A stretch of DNA of 64,000 bases from Sphingomonas kyeonggiensis (GCF_014196745.1 NZ_JACIEH010000003.1:372001-436000); one strand, 5' to 3'; positions 33,375-42,220 are shown, counted from the first letter of the stretch. Notes: generated by a model not told the origin, from the letters alone. Translations and numbers: made by a program.

Positions 33375-33697
33375 TCGTCATATTTCTTGAATTCGGCCTG
33401 GCGCTTCTTCTGCGCGGCCTCGAACGCGGCCCTGCGCTTCTGTTCCTCGGGCAGGTCCTTGGCCTGCTGCGCCTTGATGTCGGCATCGCTGCGATCGAGC
33501 CGCCATTGCTGCACATAGATGATGTCGCGCTTGTACGGCGTCTCGACGTTCGAATCCTTCACGAACATGTAAAGAATCACCAGCGTGACCGCCATGGCGA
33601 GGATCATGAACCACAGCTCGTACGGCTTGCGGGTGGCAAGCCAGCGCCGGAAATCGCCAAAGGCGCGCAGGGGGTTGAATCTCTGGAGGTAGCTCAT
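33350..33697 (-). CDS. Small single-pass membrane protein, function unknown
   Basis: A 115-residue protein, MSYLQRFNPLRAFGDFRRWL at the N-terminus, one membrane helix at about residues 29-47 (WFMILAMAVTLVILYMFV), then a charged helical tail (EEQKRRAAFEAAQKKRQAEF). I do not recognise the family. It lies between tonB and ribD on the same strand. The chosen ATG avoids 19 extra residues that are not hydrophobic or patterned. Confidence 0.75.
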   Translation of the reverse strand: MSYLQRFNPLRAFGDFRRWLATRKPYELWFMILAMAVTLVILYMFVKDSNVETPYKRDIIYVQQWRLDRSDADIKAQQAKDLPEEQKRRAAFEAAQKKRQAEFKKYDDWLTQHGF

Positions 33698-33760
33698 CTT
33701 GCCGGTGAAGATAGGCGCGCGGGGGCCCGAGAGCCAGCCCCCGCGCACCATCAAGTCCCC

Positions 33761-34432
33761 TTACTGGTCCTTGATCTGAAACGTGACGCTCAGCGTCATC
33801 CAGCTTTCCTCGGCCACCCCGCCGCGCGTTGCCGGCTTGAACCGCCATTTGGACAGGGCCTGCTGGCGGGTCGCCTCGAAAAAGGCCTGGCTGGTGGCGC
33901 TGACCTGCTCGACCGCTTTCACCCGGCCATCGGCGCTGACCAGCACCCGGACCGAGACGCGACCGTCGCGCTGGGCGCGCAGTTCGGAGGCGGGGTAGTT
34001 GGGCTGGAAGGCTTCGGCGTAGCGCGGATCGCGTCGGGCGCCCACGAACGGCGGGAGCGGCTTGGCCGGCTCGACGATCACGGGCGGGCCGGGCTCGACG
34101 GGCTTGGTGATCTCGGGCTGGACCGGCGGGATGTCCTTGGTGGTCTCCATCGTGAGCCGGCTGTCGGTCTTGACGATCGTATCGGGTACCGTGGGCAGTG
34201 GCTGGGTCGGGGTCTTCGCCTCGACCTTGGGCTGCAGCTTGGGCGGCTCGATCGGCGGCGGGGGAACCGTCTCGCGGACATTATAGGTCTCGATCGGATC
34301 ATTGATCAGGATCCGGGCGATGTTCGGCGCCGAATAGATCATCCCGGTGATGATCGCGCCGCTGATGAGCAGCGACGCCCCGATGCTCGCGACGCGCGAT
34401 TGCTGGGGCTGGTAGCGATGTTCAGCGTACAT
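33761..34432 (-). CDS. tonB: Energy transducer TonB
   Basis: Transmits inner-membrane proton energy to outer-membrane receptors. The 223-residue protein has an N-terminal membrane anchor (about residues 15-38, IGASLLISGAIITGMIYSAP), a long Pro-rich spacer (PPPPIEPPKLQPKVEAKTP), and the C-terminal TonB domain with YPASELRAQRDGRVSVRVLV and KWRFKPATRGG. No exbB/exbD is adjacent. It could energise the receptor at 7828 or many others. Confidence 0.92.
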   Translation of the reverse strand: MYAEHRYQPQQSRVASIGASLLISGAIITGMIYSAPNIARILINDPIETYNVRETVPPPPIEPPKLQPKVEAKTPTQPLPTVPDTIVKTDSRLTMETTKDIPPVQPEITKPVEPGPPVIVEPAKPLPPFVGARRDPRYAEAFQPNYPASELRAQRDGRVSVRVLVSADGRVKAVEQVSATSQAFFEATRQQALSKWRFKPATRGGVAEESWMTLSVTFQIKDQ

Positions 34433-34519
34433 GGCGTTGCACTCCATCTCCAAGGTCGGTCTGACGGCCGACTGCAGTGATGATACAACATTACATACAC
34501 GGGGTAAATAGTTCCCGAA

Positions 34520-35845
34520 TCAGCCGCTGCGGAGACGGACCAGGGCATTTTCCTTGCCGATCAGGGGGAGGAGCGCGGCCATGTCGGGACCGTGCTCGCG
34601 CCCGGTCAGCGCGAGTCGCAGCGGCAGGAACAGCGTGCGGCCCTTGCGGCCGGTGGCTTCCTTGAGAGCGCCGGTGAGGGCCGGCCAGGGATTGGACCAG
34701 TCCAGCGTCGCGGCGATATCGGCGGCCTGGGCGAGGAAGGGGCGGTCCTCCTCGGCGATGGTGGCGGCGATCGGGCCCTCGACCACGCTCCACCAGTCCG
34801 CCGCCTCGGCGATAGTGGAGAGATTGGGGCGGATCGCGTCCCAGCCCGCCTCGGTCATGCCGGCACGGAGGCGGTCCTTCACTGCTTCATAATCGAGCTG
34901 GTGGACGATGCGGGCGTTGAGCTGGGCCAGTTCCTCCTCGTCGAAGCGCGCCGGTGCGCGGCCGAAGCGGGCGAAGTCGAAGCTCTCGATCAACGGCGCC
35001 GGATCGACGAAAGGCTCGACGGGATCGCTGGTGCCGAGCCGGGCGAGCAGGGCGATCAGCGCCTGGGGTTCGATGCCGATCTCCCGGAAATGGGCGATGC
35101 CGAGCGAGCCGAGCCGCTTGGAGAGCTTGCCCTCGGCGCCGGTGAGCAGCGCTTCATGGGCGAAGCGGGGTGCCTCGGCGCCGAGCGCCGCGAACATCTG
35201 GAGCTGGGTCGCGGTGTTCGAGACGTGATCCTCGCCGCGCACGACATGGGTGATGTCCATGTCGATATCGTCGATCACCGACGGGAGCAGGTAGAGCCAG
35301 CTGCCATCGGCTCGTCGGACCACCGGGTCCGACATGGTCTTCGGGTCGAAGCGCTGCGGGCCACGGACCAGATCGTCCCACTCGATCATGGCGTCATGGT
35401 CGAGCCGGAAGCGCCAGTGCGGACGGATGCCCTCGGCTTCCAGCTTCGCTCGATCTTCGTCGGTGAGGGCCAGCGCGGCGCGGTCATAGACCGGGGGAAG
35501 GCCGCGACCGAGCAGCACCTTGCGCTTGAGCTCGAGCTCCTGCGCGGTCTCGTACGCCGGATAGACCCGGCCGGCGGCCTTCAGCTCCTCGAAGCGCACT
35601 TCGTAGCGATCGAAACGGGCCGACTGGCGTTCCTCGCCATCGGGGTTCAGGCCCAGCCAGGCGAGGTCGGTGCGGATCGCGTCGACGAACGCCTCTTCCG
35701 AGCGTTCGGCATCGGTGTCGTCGATGCGCAGCAGGAAGCGGCCGCCCTGCTTCTGCGCGAACATCCAGTTGTGGAGCGCGGTGCGCAGGTTGCCGACATG
35801 GAGCGTGCCGGTGGGGCTCGGCGCGAAGCGGGTGGTGACGGTCAT
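34520..35845 (-). CDS. gltX: Glutamate--tRNA ligase
   Basis: Class I aminoacyl-tRNA synthetase charging tRNA-Glu. The 441-residue protein starts TVTTRFAPSPTGTLHVGNLR with the HIGH-type signature HVGN, and has the KMSKS-type signature as KLSKRLGS near residue 240. It is somewhat shorter than the E. coli enzyme (471). Alphaproteobacteria often carry two glutamyl-tRNA synthetases with different tRNA preferences; which one this is cannot be decided here. It is divergent from prs. Confidence 0.93.
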   Translation of the reverse strand: MTVTTRFAPSPTGTLHVGNLRTALHNWMFAQKQGGRFLLRIDDTDAERSEEAFVDAIRTDLAWLGLNPDGEERQSARFDRYEVRFEELKAAGRVYPAYETAQELELKRKVLLGRGLPPVYDRAALALTDEDRAKLEAEGIRPHWRFRLDHDAMIEWDDLVRGPQRFDPKTMSDPVVRRADGSWLYLLPSVIDDIDMDITHVVRGEDHVSNTATQLQMFAALGAEAPRFAHEALLTGAEGKLSKRLGSLGIAHFREIGIEPQALIALLARLGTSDPVEPFVDPAPLIESFDFARFGRAPARFDEEELAQLNARIVHQLDYEAVKDRLRAGMTEAGWDAIRPNLSTIAEAADWWSVVEGPIAATIAEEDRPFLAQAADIAATLDWSNPWPALTGALKEATGRKGRTLFLPLRLALTGREHGPDMAALLPLIGKENALVRLRSG

Positions 35846-35973
35846 GCGCTGCCCTTAGCCGTGCCGTGAAAGCCACGCCACCGGTGCATTAGCCGTGTAT
35901 AAGCACTTCCCCGTCTTGCCCCGCCGGGAATCGGCTGACAAAGGGGCCGGGAGGGAACGCGGGAGATAATTCG

Positions 35974-36909
35974 ATGAAACTGTTGGCCGGCAATTCGAAC
36001 GCGCCGCTCGCCAAGGCGATCGCGGAGTATCTCGAGATTCCGCTGACCCAGGCGAATGTCCGCCGCTTCGCCGACGAGGAGATCTTTGTCGAGATCCTCG
36101 AGAATGTCCGCGGCGAGGACGTCTTCGTGATGCAGTCGACCAGCTATCCGGCGAACGACAATCTGATGGAGATGCTGATCATGGTCGACGCGCTGAAGCG
36201 CGCATCGGCCAAGCGCATCACCGCGGTGCTCCCCTATTTCGGCTATGCCCGCCAGGACCGTAAGCCCGGTCCGCGCACCCCGATCTCGGCCAAGCTGGTC
36301 GCCAACCTGGTGACCACCGCCGGCGCCGACCGCGTCCTCTCGGTCGACCTGCACGCCGGGCAGATCCAGGGCTTCTTCGACATCCCGACCGACAACCTCT
36401 TCGCCGCACCGGTGATGAGCGCGGACATCCACAGCCGCTTCCCCGACAAGAAGTGGATGGTGGTCTCCCCCGACGTGGGCGGCGTGGTCCGTGCCCGCGC
36501 GCTGGCCAAGCGGCTCGAGAACGCGCCGCTCGCCATCGTCGACAAGCGCCGCGAGCGCCCGGGTGAATCGGAAGTGATGAACATCATCGGCAATGTCGAA
36601 GGGCGCTTCTGCATCCTGATCGACGACATCGTCGATTCGGCCGGCACTTTGTGCAACGCCGCGGCGGCGCTGAAGGCGGCGGGTGCCGAGGACGTGGTCG
36701 CATATTGCACGCACGGCGTGCTTTCGGGCGGCGCCGTTGCCCGCGTGGACGGCTCGGCGCTGGCGGAGCTGGTCATCACCGACTCGATCGGCAACCATGC
36801 GGTGATCGCCGAGAGCAGCAAGATCCGCCACCTGACGATCGCGCCGCTGCTCGCCGAGGCGATCAAGCGGATCGCCGATGAAAGCTCGGTTTCGTCGCTG
36901 TTCGACTGA
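35974..36909 (+). CDS. prs: Ribose-phosphate pyrophosphokinase Prs
   Basis: Makes PRPP, the precursor of nucleotides, histidine and tryptophan. The 311-residue protein has KLLAGNSNAPLAKAIAEYLE, the ATP flexible loop PYFGYARQDRKPGPRTPISA, VDLHAGQIQGFFDIPTDNL, and the PRPP-binding loop FCILIDDIVDSAGTLCNAAA. The ATG has GGGAG 9 nt upstream. A 14-bp hairpin follows the stop. Confidence 0.97.
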   Translation: MKLLAGNSNAPLAKAIAEYLEIPLTQANVRRFADEEIFVEILENVRGEDVFVMQSTSYPANDNLMEMLIMVDALKRASAKRITAVLPYFGYARQDRKPGPRTPISAKLVANLVTTAGADRVLSVDLHAGQIQGFFDIPTDNLFAAPVMSADIHSRFPDKKWMVVSPDVGGVVRARALAKRLENAPLAIVDKRRERPGESEVMNIIGNVEGRFCILIDDIVDSAGTLCNAAAALKAAGAEDVVAYCTHGVLSGGAVARVDGSALAELVITDSIGNHAVIAESSKIRHLTIAPLLAEAIKRIADESSVSSLFD

Positions 36910-36918
36910 TTTCCTTGT

Positions 36919-36961
36919 CGGCAAAGTGAAGGGAGTCGACCAACATTCCTTCACTTTGCCG
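36919..36961. repeat. Hairpin repeat after prs, copy 1
   Basis: Perfect 14-bp arms CGGCAAAGTGAAGG (36919-36932) and its complement (36948-36961) around a 15-nt loop, 9 nt past the prs stop. The first 20 bases recur exactly at 58392-58411. It may also end prs transcription, although no T run follows. Confidence 0.75.
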
Positions 36962-37030
36962 CTTTCGCCGCGCCGCCGTGGGAAACGGAGGCAAGGCGCG
37001 GCGCTGGTCATGTGAAAGACCAGAACACGC

Positions 37031-37048
37031 GAAATCCTACATTGGAAG
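37031..37048 (+). repeat. Short dispersed repeat, copy 3
   Basis: GAAATCCTACATTGGAAG, just outside the stop of the TauE/SafE gene. It is identical over this length to copy 4 at 58866-58883. Confidence 0.75.
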
Positions 37049-37050
37049 CC

Positions 37051-37800
37051 CTAGCGGAGCGCCTCGGCGACGAGGGCGATGCCGACCAGGATCATCAGCA
37101 CGTAGATCGCGGTGTAGAAGCGCGCTGCGTCGACCTTGCGCACCAGCCATACGCCGGCAACGGTGGAGACCAGGGCGAGCGGCAGCATCGCGGCCGAGGT
37201 CATGAGGTTGGCCGGGGTGAACTGGCCGAGCGCGAGATAGGCCGGCACCTTGATCCAGTTGGTCGCGGCGAAGAAGATCGCGGTGGTGCCGACGAGGATG
37301 TCGCGGGGCAGGTTGCGGGGTAGCACCCAGAGCTGGAAGGGCGGCTGGCCGGCATGGGCGATCTGGCTGGTGAAGCCCGAGGCGATGCCGAACAGCGAGC
37401 CGATCCAGTCGGGCCAGCGCGCGGTGTCCTTGGGCGCTGCGTTGCGCGCGGCCCAGAGCCGATAGGCACCGAACAGGATCGAGATCGCGCCGACCATCGC
37501 CATCACCGCCGCCGAGGAGACGCTGGCGGCGAACCAGTAGCCGAGCGCGATGCCGAGCATCGAGCCGGGCAGCATCCAGCCGAGCAGCCGCCAGTCCACC
37601 GTGCGGCGGAACGCCCAGACGCCGACCACGTCCTGCGCGATCAGGATCGGCAGGGTGATCGCGGCGGCGCGGACCGGATCGATCGCGAAGGCGAGCAGCG
37701 GGAGCGAAAGCGCCCCCATGCCGGCGAACCCGCCCTTGCTGAGGCCCAGCAGGATCACCGCGGGGACGGCGAGCGCGTAGAAATGCCAATCGGTGATCAT
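37051..37800 (-). CDS. TauE/SafE family sulfite exporter-like permease
   Basis: A 249-residue inner-membrane protein with about eight helices and the TauE/SafE hallmarks: VPAVILLGLSKGGFAGMGAL near the N-terminus and GIASGFTSQIAHAGQPPFQL in the second half. The family moves small organosulfur or carboxylate anions; substrate unknown. The start MITDWHFYALAV is used. It is a single gene, flanked by palindromic repeats on both sides. Confidence 0.9.
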   Translation of the reverse strand: MITDWHFYALAVPAVILLGLSKGGFAGMGALSLPLLAFAIDPVRAAAITLPILIAQDVVGVWAFRRTVDWRLLGWMLPGSMLGIALGYWFAASVSSAAVMAMVGAISILFGAYRLWAARNAAPKDTARWPDWIGSLFGIASGFTSQIAHAGQPPFQLWVLPRNLPRDILVGTTAIFFAATNWIKVPAYLALGQFTPANLMTSAAMLPLALVSTVAGVWLVRKVDAARFYTAIYVLMILVGIALVAEALR

Positions 37801-37820
37801 GACGGGTGCCTTAGCCGCAC

Positions 37821-37902
37821 CCGTCATCCCGACGGAAGTCGGGATCTCGGGCCAACTGCGCGCGCCCGCCGCATGAGATCCCGGCTTTCGCCGGGATGAC
37901 GG
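37821..37902. repeat. Composite palindrome upstream of the TauE/SafE gene
   Basis: Outer arms CCGTCATCCCG / CGGGATGACGG and inner arms GGGATCTC / GAGATCCC, each half also folding on itself (CCCGACGGAAGTCGGG; CCCGGCTTTCGCCGGG). This sequence type is familiar as a scattered intergenic repeat in many alphaproteobacteria. Confidence 0.8.
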
Positions 37903-37950
37903 AATTGGGGCGGGTTGCGTAACCTTCCAAAGCGCCTAATCGAGTGGGCC

Positions 37951-38274
37951 ATGGCAGAGGATCGGAGCGGGCAAACCGCCGTCATGTTCATTTCCGAGCG
38001 CACCGGGGACGACCCGGAGGGCTATGCCGTCGCCGCTGCGGCGATGGACGCGCTCGCCGCCGAGCAGCCCGGCTATCGCGGCGTCGACCATGTCGGCAGC
38101 GCCGAGGGCCAGGCGATCACGATCAGCTACTGGGCGGACGAGGCCAGTGCCGTCGCCTGGCGCAAGCATCCCGAACATGCGGAGACCCGGGAAATGGGCC
38201 GCGGGCGCTGGTATAGATGGTACATGCTCCACGTCGCCGAGATCGGGCGCAGCTACAGCTGGGCGCGGCCGTGA
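37951..38274 (+). CDS. Antibiotic-biosynthesis-monooxygenase (ABM) fold protein
   Basis: A 107-residue dimeric alpha+beta barrel-type protein: AVMFISERTGDDPEGYAVAA at the start, a middle strand GVDHVGSAEGQAITISYWAD, and KHPEHAETREMGRGRWYRWY at the end. Proteins of this type often act as small-molecule monooxygenases or have unknown function. ATG 37951 is preferred over an upstream start. Its stop overlaps the GTG of the MFS gene, so they are coupled. Confidence 0.82.
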   Translation: MAEDRSGQTAVMFISERTGDDPEGYAVAAAAMDALAAEQPGYRGVDHVGSAEGQAITISYWADEASAVAWRKHPEHAETREMGRGRWYRWYMLHVAEIGRSYSWARP

Positions 38275-39566
38275 AGTTCCGGCGGGTCGACGGCACCTTC
38301 GGGCTGCTGTTCACCGTCATGCTCGTCATCGCGGCGGGCAATACCGCGCTGCAATCGGTGCTGCCGGCGCTTGGGCGTTCGCTCCATGCGCCGGACAGCG
38401 CGGTCGCTGCGGTCTTCTCGGTCTCCGCCCTGCTCTGGGTGATCGCCGCGCCGTTCTGGGCCAACCGATCAGACCGGCACGGGCGCCGCGCGATGGTGCT
38501 GGTCGGCATTGCCGGCTTCACCGTGTCGCTGGGGCTGTGCGGGCTGTGCCTGGCGCTGGGGATCAATGGCTGGCTGGGCCCGGTGGCGACCTTCATCGCC
38601 TTTGTCGCCGGGCGCGTGATCTACGGCACCTTCGGATCGGCGGCGCCGCCGGCAGTGCAGGCGATCGTCGCCGGCCGGACCAGCCGCGAGGAGCGGACCC
38701 AGGCGCTGACCCTGCTCGCCTCGGCCTTCGGGCTGGGCACGATCCTGGGTCCGGCGATCGCACCCTATCTGGTGATGGGGCATCTCTGGCCGGGCGGGCC
38801 GCTGATCGGTCTGGCCGGTCCCGCCTTTGCCGCGAGCGCGATCGGCGTGGTGATCTGGATCGCCGCCGCCCGGGGCCTGCCCAAGGACGAGGGCAACGAG
38901 CATGGCGCGGCGATCTCCTATCCCTCGATCGGCGGACAGGGCACCGGCGCGACGGTGACCGCCGCCACCGCCGACGAGACCAACGAGAATGTCCGCTACT
39001 TCGATCCGCGCATCCGCGCCTGGATCGTCGCCGGGCTGATCATCGGCCATGCCCAGGCGATGACCGGCCAAGCCATCGGTTTCCTGATCATCGACCGGAT
39101 GCACCTGCCGCCGGTCGAGGCGCTGCAGCCGACTGGCCTGGTGCTGATGATCGGCGCCGGCGCATCGCTGCTCGCCCAATGGGGGCTGATCCCGATGCTC
39201 GACCTGCGCCCGCGCGCGCTGGTTCTGGTAGGGGCGGGGCTGGGGGCGGTGGGCTGTATCGCGACCGGCACCGCGACGACGCTCTACGGCATCGCGCTCG
39301 GCTATGCGCTGACCGCGCTCGGCATGGGCTTCGCCCGGCCGGGCTTCACCGCCGGCGCTTCGCTGGGGGTGGGAGCGGAAGCGCAGGGATCGGTGGCGGG
39401 CAAGGTCACTTCGGTGAACGGCGCGGCGTTCGTACTGGGGCCGTCGATCGGGGTGGGGCTGTACGAGCTGTGGCGGCCGCTGCCGTACTTGACCGCGGCG
39501 GGCGCGCTGGGATGTCTGCTGGTTTATGCCTGGGCGGCGACGCGGACAAAGGCTGAGGACCAGTAA
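38271..39566 (+). CDS. MFS transporter
   Basis: A 431-residue inner-membrane carrier with about twelve helices. The MFS loop-2 signature is ANRSDRHGRRAMVLVG, and motif C-like GTILGPAIAPYL indicates an exporter-like (drug:H+ antiporter) fold. The substrate is unknown. The GTG start lies in the stop of the ABM gene (GTGA). A composite palindrome separates it from the convergent CDC48-like gene. Confidence 0.88.
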   Translation: MKFRRVDGTFGLLFTVMLVIAAGNTALQSVLPALGRSLHAPDSAVAAVFSVSALLWVIAAPFWANRSDRHGRRAMVLVGIAGFTVSLGLCGLCLALGINGWLGPVATFIAFVAGRVIYGTFGSAAPPAVQAIVAGRTSREERTQALTLLASAFGLGTILGPAIAPYLVMGHLWPGGPLIGLAGPAFAASAIGVVIWIAAARGLPKDEGNEHGAAISYPSIGGQGTGATVTAATADETNENVRYFDPRIRAWIVAGLIIGHAQAMTGQAIGFLIIDRMHLPPVEALQPTGLVLMIGAGASLLAQWGLIPMLDLRPRALVLVGAGLGAVGCIATGTATTLYGIALGYALTALGMGFARPGFTAGASLGVGAEAQGSVAGKVTSVNGAAFVLGPSIGVGLYELWRPLPYLTAAGALGCLLVYAWAATRTKAEDQ

Positions 39567-39571
39567 CTGCC

Positions 39572-39673
39572 GCCATCCCCGCGAAAGCGGGGACCCATCT
39601 CCCGGACTATCCACTTACGCACCGGTGCGTTTGCCGAAAGCGCAGGAGATGGGCCCCGCTTTCGCGGGGTGAC
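39572..39673. repeat. Composite palindrome between MFS and CDC48-like genes
   Basis: Arms of about 30 nt, GCCATCCCCGCGAAAGCGGG with GACCCATCTCC following, pair with GGAGATGGGCCCCGCTTTCG on the other side; each arm also folds (CCCCGCGAAAGCGGGG). It sits between two convergent stops and may stop transcription from both sides. Confidence 0.8.
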
Positions 39674-39683
39674 GTGAAGAACT

Positions 39684-41978
39684 TTAATCCGAGCCCTTGG
39701 GGCCGCGGCCCTGCAGCATGCCGGGGGCGATGAACCCCAGCGGCTGGATTGCAGAGGCCTGCTGCTTCAGCCGGCCCGACATCGCCTGATATTCGCTCTC
39801 CATCTCGGGCGTGACCGTGGCGCGCGAATCGGCGAGGGCCGCTTCGAAGTGCGCCTGGGTCACTTCCTTGGTCTGGAGCGACTGGCGCAGCGCGACCAGG
39901 CCGGCGCGGCGGACCACGTCCTCCAGGTCGGCGCCGGTATAGCGCTCGGTCTGCTCGGCGACCGCCTTGAGATCGACGTCGGGTGCCAGCGGCATCTTCG
40001 CGGTCTGGATCCGCAGGATGCGCTCGCGGCCGGCAGCATCGGGCACGCCGACATAGACCAGCTCGTCGAACCGGCCCGGGCGGAGCAGCGCCGGGTCGAT
40101 CAGGTTCGGGCGGTTCGTGGCACCGATCACCACCACCGACTGCAGTTCCTCGAGCCCGTCCATCTCGGACAGGATCGTGTTGACCACACGCTCGGTCGCC
40201 TGGGGCTCGCCCAGGCCGCCGCCGCGCGCCGGCACCAGCGAATCGAGCTCGTCGATGAAGATCACACAGGGCGCGACCTGGCGGGCACGGGCGAACAGCC
40301 GGGCGATCTGCTGCTCGGATTCACCGTACCATTTGCTGAGCAGGTCGCTCGACTTGGTGGCGATGAAGTTCGCCTCCGCCTCGCGCGCGACGGCCTTGGC
40401 GAGCAACGTCTTGCCGGTGCCCGGTGGCCCATAGAGCAGGAAGCCCTTGGCCGGGCGGATGCCGAGGCGACGGAACGCGTCGGGATCCTTGAGCGGCAGC
40501 TCGACGCCTTCCTTGAGGCGCATCTGGGCATCGTCGAGCCCGCCGACATCTTCCCAGCGGACGCGCGGCGCCTCGACCATCACTTCGCGCATCGCCGAAG
40601 GCTGGACCCGCTTGAGCGCTTCCAGGAAGTCTTCACGCGTGACGGCCAGCGTGTCGAGCACCTCGGGTGGGATCGTGCCCTTCTCCAGGTCGAGCTTGGG
40701 CATGATCCGGCGCACCGCCTCGATCGCGGCCTCGCGGGCGAGCGCGGACAGATCGGCACCGACAAAGCCATAGGTGGTGCTGGCCAGCTCGCCGAGATCG
40801 ACCTTGTCGCCGAGCGGCATGCCGCGGGTGTGGATGCCGAGGATCTCGCGGCGGCCGCGCTCGTCCGGCACGCCGACGACGATCTCGCGGTCGAACCGGC
40901 CGGGGCGGCGCAGCGCCTCGTCGATCGCATCGGGGCGGTTGGTCGCCGCGATCACCACGATATTGGCGCGCGATTCGAGCCCGTCCATCAGCGTGAGCAA
41001 CTGGGCGACGAGGCGCTTCTCCGCCTCGCCCGAGACCTGGCCGCGCTTGGGCGCGATCGAATCGATCTCGTCGATGAAGACGATCGACGGCGCGGCCTTG
41101 GCCGCTTCCTCGAAGATCTGGCGCAGGCGGCCTTCCGACTCGCCATAGGCCGAGCCCATGATCTCGGGCCCGTTGATCAGGAAGAACTGCGCGTCCGATT
41201 CATTGGCGACGGCGCGGGCGAGCCGCGTCTTGCCGGTGCCGGGCGGGCCATGGAGCAGCACGCCCTTGGGCGGATCGACGCCCAGGCGCTGGAACAGCTC
41301 GGGATAGCGCAGCGGCAGCTCGACCATCTCGCGGAGCTGGTCGATCGTGCCGGCCATGCCGCCGATATCGTCATAGGTGACGTCGGCGCGGCGGGCATCG
41401 CCCGTGGCTTCCTCATATTCGGGGCGCAGCTCGACCTCGGTATTCTCGTCGATATGGACGATGCCCTTCGGCGTGGCCGAGACCACGGTGAGGCGGATCT
41501 CCTGCAGCGCATAGGCCGGCGCGCGGAGGAACTGGGCGACCTGGGGCGGAATGTCGGCGCGCTGCTGGCCGGCAGTGGCGACGACGTCGCCCTGCACCAG
41601 CGGGCGCTGGAAGAAGACGCGCTTCAGCGCCTCGCCGCTGCCCTGGAGGCGCAGATTCTGCTGGGCGGGCGCGAACACCACGCGGGTGGCGGGCTTGGAC
41701 GCGGCCTTGCGCACCTCGACGAAATCGCCCGAGCCGACGCCGGCATTGGCGCGCTGGAGGCCGTCGATGCGCAGAAGTTCGAGGCCCTCGTCCTCGGCAT
41801 AGGGCAGCACGGCGAGCGCGGGGGTGGCGCGCTTGCCGACGATCTCGATCACATCGCCCTCGGTCAGGCCGAGCCGCGCCATCAGCGCGCGCGGCAGATG
41901 CGCGAGGCCACGGCCGCTGTCCTCGGGCCGGGCATTGGCAACTTGCAGCTTGATCGGCTGCGCTTCTTCGTCCGCCAT
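39684..41978 (-). CDS. CDC48/p97-like double AAA ATPase
   Basis: A 764-residue protein with an N-terminal CDC48-type substrate/cofactor domain (about 1-185, starting with a double-psi barrel: LPRALMARLGLTEGDVIEIV) and two AAA modules. Both have Walker A GPPGTGKT (about 245 and 520), Walker B (VFIDEIDS; IFIDELDS) and arginine fingers (RRPGRFD; LRPGRFD). In archaea and eukaryotes this protein unfolds tagged or complexed proteins. Bacterial partners and substrates are not known to me. The gene is monocistronic, with an unusual 5' region. Confidence 0.93.
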   Translation of the reverse strand: MADEEAQPIKLQVANARPEDSGRGLAHLPRALMARLGLTEGDVIEIVGKRATPALAVLPYAEDEGLELLRIDGLQRANAGVGSGDFVEVRKAASKPATRVVFAPAQQNLRLQGSGEALKRVFFQRPLVQGDVVATAGQQRADIPPQVAQFLRAPAYALQEIRLTVVSATPKGIVHIDENTEVELRPEYEEATGDARRADVTYDDIGGMAGTIDQLREMVELPLRYPELFQRLGVDPPKGVLLHGPPGTGKTRLARAVANESDAQFFLINGPEIMGSAYGESEGRLRQIFEEAAKAAPSIVFIDEIDSIAPKRGQVSGEAEKRLVAQLLTLMDGLESRANIVVIAATNRPDAIDEALRRPGRFDREIVVGVPDERGRREILGIHTRGMPLGDKVDLGELASTTYGFVGADLSALAREAAIEAVRRIMPKLDLEKGTIPPEVLDTLAVTREDFLEALKRVQPSAMREVMVEAPRVRWEDVGGLDDAQMRLKEGVELPLKDPDAFRRLGIRPAKGFLLYGPPGTGKTLLAKAVAREAEANFIATKSSDLLSKWYGESEQQIARLFARARQVAPCVIFIDELDSLVPARGGGLGEPQATERVVNTILSEMDGLEELQSVVVIGATNRPNLIDPALLRPGRFDELVYVGVPDAAGRERILRIQTAKMPLAPDVDLKAVAEQTERYTGADLEDVVRRAGLVALRQSLQTKEVTQAHFEAALADSRATVTPEMESEYQAMSGRLKQQASAIQPLGFIAPGMLQGRGPKGSD

Positions 41979-42093
41979 GTTTCTGTTCTCCGCAGGCGTT
42001 GTGGCGGGAACATGGGGTGCGGATTTCCTCGCCGCAACGGCGCGTTCGGCCCGGCGCCTGGCGCTCGGCTATGGGCGGGCGATTCGCACGGGC

Positions 42094-42122
42094 AAAAAAA
42101 AGGCCGATCGCGAGGACCGGCC
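42094..42122 (-). terminator. Strong minus-strand terminator with no gene ending at it
   Basis: On the minus strand the RNA GGCCGGUC-CUCGC-GAUCGGCC (8-bp stem including one G-U pair) is followed by eight U residues (template A run at 42094-42101). This is a textbook factor-independent terminator facing the CDC48-like gene, whose ATG is 116 nt further on. No minus-strand gene ends upstream of it, because LysR is on the other strand. Confidence 0.75.
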
Positions 42123-42220
42123 GGGAAAGTTTTAGGAGAGGATGCCTGAAAGGCACGTGCTTTGTGCAGTGCGGCCGGTTTTTGTGCAAGTGCGAAAAGA
42201 AACATTAACGCGTGCACAAC

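Noticed and set aside
33698..33760. FMN riboswitch ahead of the riboflavin genes
   Set aside because: ribD is preceded by an overlapping gene and the 63-nt gap after tonB is too short; no conserved RFN box was seen.
39849..42149. A 766-codon plus-strand frame opposite the CDC48-like gene
   Set aside because: Antisense shadow of an AAA protein; composition only.
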